Assembly: GCA_965240325.2 (NCBI GenBank)
Contig: OZ251238.1
Coordinates: 62,001 to 126,000, forward strand
Direction of reading: 5' to 3'
Source: Rebecca billardiae RCC1528
Taxonomy: Eukaryota > Haptophyta
DNA: 64,000 nucleotides
The notes under the pieces are model-generated. The model saw nothing but the letters and a program-made list of their open reading frames with translations. It searched no databases and was not told where the DNA came from. This document shows, piece after piece, positions 58,547 to 64,000 of the stretch (position 1 is the stretch's first letter; each line of letters starts with the position of its first letter). Both the position numbers and the translations under genes were made by a program.

Positions 58547-61227
58547 GCGGCGCGGCGCGCTGCGCGTCGGCGAGCGCGCGCGCGGCGGCGCCGAGCGCGC
58601 CGAGCGCGGCCGGGCCCAGCGCGTGCGCGCCGCACAGCACAGCCCAGCAGCCGCGCGCGCGCGCGCCCGCGACGGCGCGCTCGACGGCGGCCGCGGCGGT
58701 CGCGCCGCCGCAGTGCAGCACGCTCGCCGGCCGGCCGAGCGCCGCGGCGAGCTCGAGCACCGCGGTGCGCTTGCCGCAGCCCGCCGCGCCGCGCAGCGCG
58801 GGGTGCGCGCGCGCGCGCAGCGCGCTCGCGAGCGCGAGCTGCGCGCGGCCGCACTCGGCGCTCGGCAGCGCGCGGCCCGCGCCGAGCGGCGTGGGCTCCC
58901 AGCGGTGCGGCCCCTCCCACGCGCCGAGCGCGCACGTCACGCCGCCGCCCGGCGCGAGCTCGCACCGCAGCGTCGCCGCCCACTCGAAGCAGCGCGGCCC
59001 GCTCGCCGCGCACGCGCGCGCCAGCACCGCGGCCGCGTCGCGCAGCGCCACGAGCTCGGCGCCGGCCGCGCGCACGGCGGCGCGCGCGGCGCGGTCGGTG
59101 GTGGTGGGCGCGTGCGGCGCGGGCGCGGTGCTGTCGCGCGCGTGCGGGGCGAGCGGCGCGGCGGGCCCGGCGCCGAGCGCGCCGAGCGCCGCGCCCACGC
59201 GCGCGCCCACCGCGCCTACCGCTCCGCGCGCCTCCGGCCCACCGCCCGCGCTGCGCGCGCCCAGCGCCGCGCCCAGCTGCGCGGTGGCGGCGGCGCGCAG
59301 CGCCAGCGCCCAGAGCTGCGCGGGCGGAGGGGGGCGGCGCGCGCAGCCGGGCGCGGCGCGCGCGGCGGCGTGGAGCGCGGCCGCGCCGCGGCCCTCGGGC
59401 GCGCCGAGCAGCGCGGCGGCCGCGCCCACCGCGGCCGGCGCCGCCTCGCGCAGCCCCGCGCGCAGCGCCGCGTCGAGCGCGCCCAGCCACGCCCACGGCG
59501 GCTGCGCGGCGCGCGCGCGCACGGGCGTGGCGAGGGGCAGCAGCTCGGCGTCGTGCGTGCGCGCGCAGAGCACGAGCCAGCGCGCGCCCTCGGCGTCGGC
59601 ACCGCCGGCGGCCTCGTCGGCGGCCTCGCCCGCGCCCGCCGCCTCCGCGCCGCGGCCGCGCGCGGCGGCCGCGTGCGCCGCGGCCGCGTCGGGCTGCGCG
59701 GCGACGCCGAGCGCCGCGACCCCGCCCCACAGCGAGCTGAGCGCCCACGGCCCGAGCTCGGCGGGGGGGCGGGTCGAGGCGCTCGCGCCCAGCTCGAGGA
59801 GCTGCGCGTCGTCCAGCGCGTGCAGCCGCGCCCACTGCCCGCGGCACGCCGCCGCGTGCGCGCCCAGCGCCGCGCGCGCGCCGTCGAGCGCGCGCGCCGC
59901 TCGCTCGAGCCGCTCGCGCGCGGCCGGCAGCGCGAGCGCGCCGCCGCACGTGGGCGCGCGCGCGAGCGCGGCGCAGAGCGAGCGCAGCTCGGCGTCCGCG
60001 GCGGCGAAGGGCGCGCGCGCGGCGGGCGGCACCGCCGCGCCGCCCGCCGCGCCGCCGCCGCCGCGCCGCCGCGCGACCCCCGCCGCGCCGCCGCCGCCGC
60101 CGCCGCCGCCGCCTTGGCCGCCGCCTTCTCCGAGCATGGGCGCGAGCGCGGCCGCGTGGCTCTGCGCGTGCCGCCACGCCTCGAGGAGGGCGCGCAGGCG
60201 TTCGAGGGCGGCGAGGAGCGCGGCGCGCTCGCGCGCGTGCGGGCGCACGCCCGGCGCGCCGCCGAGCGCGTGCGCCGCCGCGAGCGCCTCGCCCGTCACG
60301 CCGAGCGCCGCGCCGAGGCCGCAGACGCGCGGCGGGCCGCCGCACCCGCCGCCGCCGGCGCGCCGGCGCGCGCGCCAGCCGCCGCCGCCGCCCGCGGCGT
60401 CGCCGCCCTCGGCGGCGTCGGCGTCGTCGTCGGCGTCGTCGTCGTCGGCGTACGCGACGCGCAGCGGGCACGCCTCCGCGCCCTCGCGCAGCGCGCGCAG
60501 CTCCGCCTCCGCGCCCGCCTCCGCGCGCGCGCGCGCCACGAGGGCGCGCACGGCGCCCTCGGCGGCGCCGAGCGCGGCCGCGCCGCCGCCGCGCAGCAGC
60601 CGGCCGAGCGGCGTGGCGGCGGGCGGCGGGCCGCGCGGCGGGCCGGGGAGGGCGAGCGGCGCGAGCGGCCCCGCGCGCAGCGCGGCCCAGTGCCGCGGGC
60701 GCAGCGCGTCCGCGCGCAGCTCGCCGAGCGCGGCGAGCGCCGCCGCCGCGTGCGCGAGCTCCGCGCCCAGCGCGCGCGCCGCGCCCCCCTCGCGCGCGCG
60801 CGCCGGCAGCGCGCGCAGCGCCGCGCCCGCCTCGTCCGCCTCGGCGCGCGCCTTGCGCGGGACGAGGCCGCCCCACGGCTGCGCGCGCAGCGCCGCGAGC
60901 CGCTCCGCCGCGCCGCCGAGCTGCGCCCACGCCGCGCGCTGCGCCGCCGCGTCCGCCGCGAGCGCGCGCACGGACGCGGCCGCCGCGCGCAGCGCGGCCG
61001 CGCCGCCCTCGCCGCCGACGGCGCCGCCGCCGACGCCGCCGCCGTCGGCGTCGGCGTCGTCGGCGAAGGGCGCGGGCGCGGCGAGCTCGGCCGCCGCCTC
61101 CTGCGCCGCCGCGAGCGCCGCGCCGAGCGCGTCCGCCGCGCCCTCGAGCGTGCCGAGCGCGCCGAGCGCCGCGGCGGGCGTGCGCGCGCGCGGCGGCGCG
61201 GCGCGCGCGGCGCCGCCGGCCGACGGC

Positions 61228-61268
<41 letters not shown>

Positions 61269-62521
61269 GCCGCCGTCGGCGGCGGGCTCGGCGTGCGGCG
61301 GGTGCGGCGCGTACGCGTCCGGCCGCGCGGCGGGCCACCACTCCGCGCAGAACACCGCGCACAGCTCGCACAGCGCCGCCGCGCGCGCGCCGTGCGCCGC
61401 GCGCAGCCGCTGCCAGCCCGCGGCCAGCGCGCGCGCCTCCGCCTCCGCGCCGCCAAGCAGGGCGCGCGCGGCGGCGCGCGCGGCCGCGGCGGCGTCGTCC
61501 GCGGCGGCGGCGGCGGCGGGCGGCTCGGCGGGCGGCGGGTGGTGCGGCTGCGCCGCGCGCGCGTGCGCCAGCGCCGCCGCCGCCGCGGGCAGGCTCTCCT
61601 CCAGCCAGCGCCGCGCGCGGGCGCGCGCGGCGCGCGCGGCGCGCAGCGCGCGCAGCAGCGCCGCCCACGGCGCGCCCAGCGCGGCCGCAGCGCCGCCCGC
61701 GCCGCCGTCGGCGGCGGCGGCGGAGGCGGCGGCGGCGGCGGGCGCGGCGCGGCCCGCCGCGGCGGCGGCGAGCTCGGGCGGCAGCGCCGGCGGCGGCGCG
61801 CACAGCGCGGCCAGCGCCGCCGCCGCGCCGCCGCCGCCGAGCGCCTCGGCCTCGCGCGCGGCCGCGTCGGCGACGGCGCGCGCGCGCGCGGCCGCGAGCG
61901 CGCGCGCGCCGCCGCCGAGCGCGGCGGCCCACGCGGCGGCGCGCGCGGCGGCGGCGGCGTCCGCGCCCGCCGTGTCGAGCGCGAGCACGCCGAGCCGCTG
62001 CGCGCCCGCCGCCGCCGCCGCCGCGCGCGCGCCGCCGCCGCCGGTTCGGCCGTCGAGCGCGCGGCGCGTGCCGCCGAGTGCGCGCAGCGCGGCCGCGCGC
62101 GCCGCGAGCGCGGCATCGGCCGCCGCGTCGTCCGCGCCCGCCGCCTCGGCGTGGGCGAGGGCGGCGGCGGCGGCGGCGGCGGCGGGCGGCGCGCGCCACA
62201 GCGGCGCGCGCGCCGCCGCCCACGCCGCCGCCGCGCCCTCCGCGCGCCGCACCGCCGCGTCGGCCGCGCCGAGCGCCGCGGCGAGCGCGCCCGCCGCGTC
62301 CGCGCACGCGGCCGCGAGCGCGCCGCCGTGCTCGGCGGCGGCGCCGCGCGCGCCGAGCGCGGCGGCGGCGGCGCGCGGGCCGCGGAGCACCCACCAGTGC
62401 CGCGCCGGCCGCGCGCCGCCGTCCGCGCGCTCGCACTCGCACGCCGCCGCGCACGCCGCGCGCACCGCCGCCCAGAGCTGCGCGCGCACACACGGCGCGC
62501 TCGGCCACAGCGCCGCGCACA

Positions 62522-62555
<34 letters not shown>

Positions 62556-63807
62556 CTCGGAGACGCGGAGGCGGACGCGCGCGCGCGGCGCGGCGTGGGC
62601 CTGCGGCGGCAGCGCGGCCGGGCTGCCCCGCCCGCTCCCGCCGCCGCCGGCAGCAGCGCCGCCACCACCGCCGCCGCCCGGCGCCGCCGCCCACGCGCGC
62701 AGCGCGCGCGCCGCGCGCCTCGCGAGCGCCGCGGCTAAGCGCGCGTCCGCAGCCGCGGCGTAGGCGGCGGCGCCCGCCACGTTGGCGGCGGCGACGCGCT
62801 CGACGGCGGCGCGCGCGGCGGCGGCGGCGGCGCGCGCGGTGGCGGCGGCGCACGCCCCGCCCCGCCCCTCGCCGCCCTCCTCCTCCGCCGCCGCCGCCGC
62901 CTCCTCCTCCCCGCCGCCGCCGCCGCCGCCCTCCGCGTCCGCGCGCGCGTCCGCTCCGTCGATGGCCGCCAGCGCGCGCGCCAGCGCCGCCTCTGCGCCG
63001 AGCAGCTCGCGAGAGGCGGCGGCGTACGCGACGAGCGCGCGGCGGAGGCGCGCGGCGCACGCGCGCAGCGCCGCCGCGTCCGTCGGGCCCGCGCCCGCCG
63101 CCGCGCGCACCGCCGCGTGCGCCGCCGCCGCGTGCGGGCGCAGGTGGCGGCGCAGCGGCGGCGGCACGCGCGCGACGGCGGCCGCGCGCGCGTCGAGCGC
63201 GCCGCCGAGCTCGGCGGCGGCGGCGGCGAGCGGCGCCCACTCGGCGGCGGCGGCGGCGAGGGCGCGCGGCACGCCGCCCTCCGGCGCGCCCGCCCCCGCC
63301 GGCGCGTACCCCAGCCGCCCCAGCGCCTCCGCCTCGGCGGGCAGCGCCAGCAGCAGCGGCGGCAGCGCGGGGCACAGCCGCAGCCGCGCGCGGCCGCCGC
63401 CGCCGCGCGCGCGCGCCGCCGAGCCGCCACCGCCACCGTCCGCGCGCGCCCCCGCCGCCGCCTCGGCGGCGGCGCCGTCGGCAGTGCCGCCGGCCGCCGC
63501 GCCGGCGCTGCGCGCCGGCGGCGCGAGCTCGAGCACGGCGAGCGCCCGGCCGCGCGGCGGCGCCGCCAGCTCGCGCGCGGCCGCGGCCGCCCACGCGCCC
63601 ACGAGCGCCGCCGCGCGCGCGGCCGCGGCGGCGCGCAGCGCGGCCGCGTCGGCGAGCACGGCGCGCGCGGCGGCGTGCGCGCCGCACGACTCGCCGAGCG
63701 CGGCGCGCACGAGGCGCGCGCCCAGCTCGCCGCGCGCGCCGAGCGCGCGCGCGCGGCACACCGCCGCCGCCACCGGCGGCCAGCCGCGCGCGCCGCCCAC
63801 CGCGGCC

Positions 63808-63845
<38 letters not shown>

Positions 63846-64000
63846 CTCGGCGGCGGCGCCGCGGCCGAGCGCGGCGCGCGCGCGCCCGACCTCGGCGGCG
63901 GCGGCGCGGAGGAGCGCGCCCTCCGCGTCGGGCAGCGCGGCGCGCACGGCCGGGCGGCCGAGCGCGCCCGCCGCGCGCGCCAGCGCGCGCGCGCGCGCGC
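45395..64000 (-). CDS. Divergent dynein heavy chain, 5' partial; degenerate motor and no visible microtubule-binding domain
   Basis: Minus-strand exons: window edge to about 52,547-52,660 (junction unclear), 52346-48192, 47987-47762 and 47522-45395 (TGA at 45397-45395). Canonical landmarks appear in order: linker (QPWGGLVPRK about 60,870; LRPRHW about 60,700; CRGQWARLHALDDAQLLEL about 59,820), AAA1 P-loop GAAGCGKRT (58764-58790), AAA2 LLLGPPRSGKS (about 57,520-57,550), AAA3 GPRGAAKR (about 54,965-54,995) with LLVDDLNLP (about 54,665-54,690), AAA4 CGPPCSGKAS (about 52,885-52,915), stalk coils (51,618-51,345 and 51,165-50,940), AAA5 LLLDPSGAVVAWL (about 50,430), AAA6 and C-terminal domain (GGGVYGGG about 47,300; LCPHALLGASRARAAA about 46,200). 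The AAA1 Walker B place reads AVLCGAH (58621-58650) instead of FDEFN. AAA1 to the end is about 4,160 residues against roughly 2,700 usually, because of Ala/Gly inserts. It probably acts as a structural axonemal protein; kinship to DNHD1-like pseudo-dyneins is only a suggestion. Confidence 0.85.
45614..45726 (-). repeat. Acidic EAEGA coding minisatellite near the dynein C terminus
   Basis: Plus-strand repeats of ctccgcctccgcaccctc encode AEGAEAEGAEAEEGAE-type sequence on the minus strand. A run of about eleven Asp codons (45446-45478) follows near the end of the protein. Ordinary dynein heavy chains end soon after the compact C-terminal domain and lack such a tail. Confidence 0.85.
47523..47761 (-). 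repeat. Dynein intron (C-terminal region) with long TG/CG tract
   Basis: Donor GTGCGCGTGTGCGTGTGTGT at 47761, acceptor GCGCGCAG ending at 47523, joining phase 2 (RLAVQIC then RLHAAGG). About 120 bases after the donor are alternating TG/CG. Only a weak CA match lies near the acceptor, so end pairing is doubtful here. Confidence 0.8.
47988..48191 (-). repeat. Dynein intron (AAA6 region) with CA-rich 5' arm and TG-rich 3' arm
   Basis: Donor GTGGGG at 48191, acceptor CCGCAG ending at 47988, joining phase 1 to phase 1 (TAELDA then GPWAPGSRL). The sense 5' half is CACACAGCACACAGCACACA and variants, and the 3' end reads GTGTGCGCTGTGCGCTGTGC. The arms are complementary. The intron is a multiple of three and has no stop in the flanking frame, so only splicing evidence or homology excludes it. 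Confidence 0.8.
52346..52660 (-). other. Unclear exon junction inside AAA4 of the dynein
   Basis: Family match runs in one frame down to LGPLLADGE (about 52,655) and resumes in another frame at CAHVSVVLTLC (52346 onward, after a GGCGCGCAG acceptor). No GT exists on the minus strand between about 52,690 and 52,547. Options are a GC-AG intron starting GCGAGA just after LLAD (phase 1, fits), a GT-AG intron from the GTCGTC near 52,546 (also phase 1), or an indel in the GC-rich runs. The first two give a consistent reading frame. Confidence 0.5.
57055..57205 (-). repeat. Gly-Ser coding minisatellite in the dynein AAA1-AAA2 interval
   Basis: Plus-strand ccgctgccgccgccgctgcc units encode (GGGSGSG)n on the minus strand. 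Next to it lie two SSERSDAP repeats (about 57,230-57,275), a poly-Gln tract (about 57,306-57,331) and, further upstream in the gene, poly-Ser (about 58,030-58,056). These are expansions in a surface loop rather than in the fold. Confidence 0.85.

Noticed and set aside
63945-63947. Apparent start of the dynein heavy chain
   Set aside because: The codon is GTG on the minus strand and the frame stays open to the window edge. The N-terminal tail is also shorter than usual, so the gene is 5' truncated by the window.

Overview
The window is nuclear DNA from a very GC-rich, flagellated, unicellular eukaryote, most likely an alga. Almost every third codon position is G or C, and the proteins are swollen with Ala, Gly and Pro runs. 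Genes carry short (about 100-260 b) introns with GTGCG-type donors and GCGCAG-type acceptors. Two genes are flagellar (a SPAG17/PF6 homologue and a dynein heavy chain). A Ser-Pro3 surface protein, a Sel1-MYND protein and a Golgi-type sulfotransferase fit a haptophyte or related marine alga. That placement is an inference from composition and gene types, not from a marker gene.

Layout. 1-23454 (+): the 3' part of one giant gene. About 20 kb is a nested Ser-Pro3 repeat with no stop codon, followed by an extracellular domain with a DxDGDGxxD loop, one transmembrane segment and a long low-complexity tail. 23773-25022 (+): a Sel1-repeat plus MYND-finger protein, with a frame break at a (GC)n run. 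25468-26418 (+): a CCCH zinc finger fused to a CDIN1/TPD nuclease domain. 26419-29486: about 3 kb without a recognisable gene. 29487-37297 (-): the complete SPAG17/PF6 gene in six exons. 37649-40775 (-): the complete PUM3/Puf6 gene in seven exons. 41160-42311 (+): a sulfotransferase sharing a divergent promoter with PUM3. 42312-45394: a second, less GC-rich gene-free block containing an AT microsatellite, palindromes and a CpG-poor segment. 45395-64000 (-): a dynein heavy chain, running off the right edge at its 5' end.

Most notable points. (1) The dynein heavy chain keeps the family layout (linker, AAA1-AAA6, stalk, C-terminal domain). However, AAA1 has lost its Walker B acidic residues and the Walker A Ser/Thr position, AAA3 and AAA4 have also lost key residues, and the stalk tip holds a Gly/Ala linker of about 60 residues instead of a microtubule-binding domain. 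It looks like a structural pseudo-motor. (2) About eight of the thirteen well-defined introns in three genes have a CA-rich arm at one end and a UG-rich arm at the other. Each could fold into a long hairpin bringing the two splice sites together. (3) The Ser-Pro3 gene has a readable duplication history: a 2,382-bp tandem duplication in one zone, and a 576-bp (192-residue) higher-order unit with a 201-bp (67-residue) internal duplication in the other.

SPAG17 and the dynein-like protein both act in the axoneme. I see no operon-like logic among the other genes.
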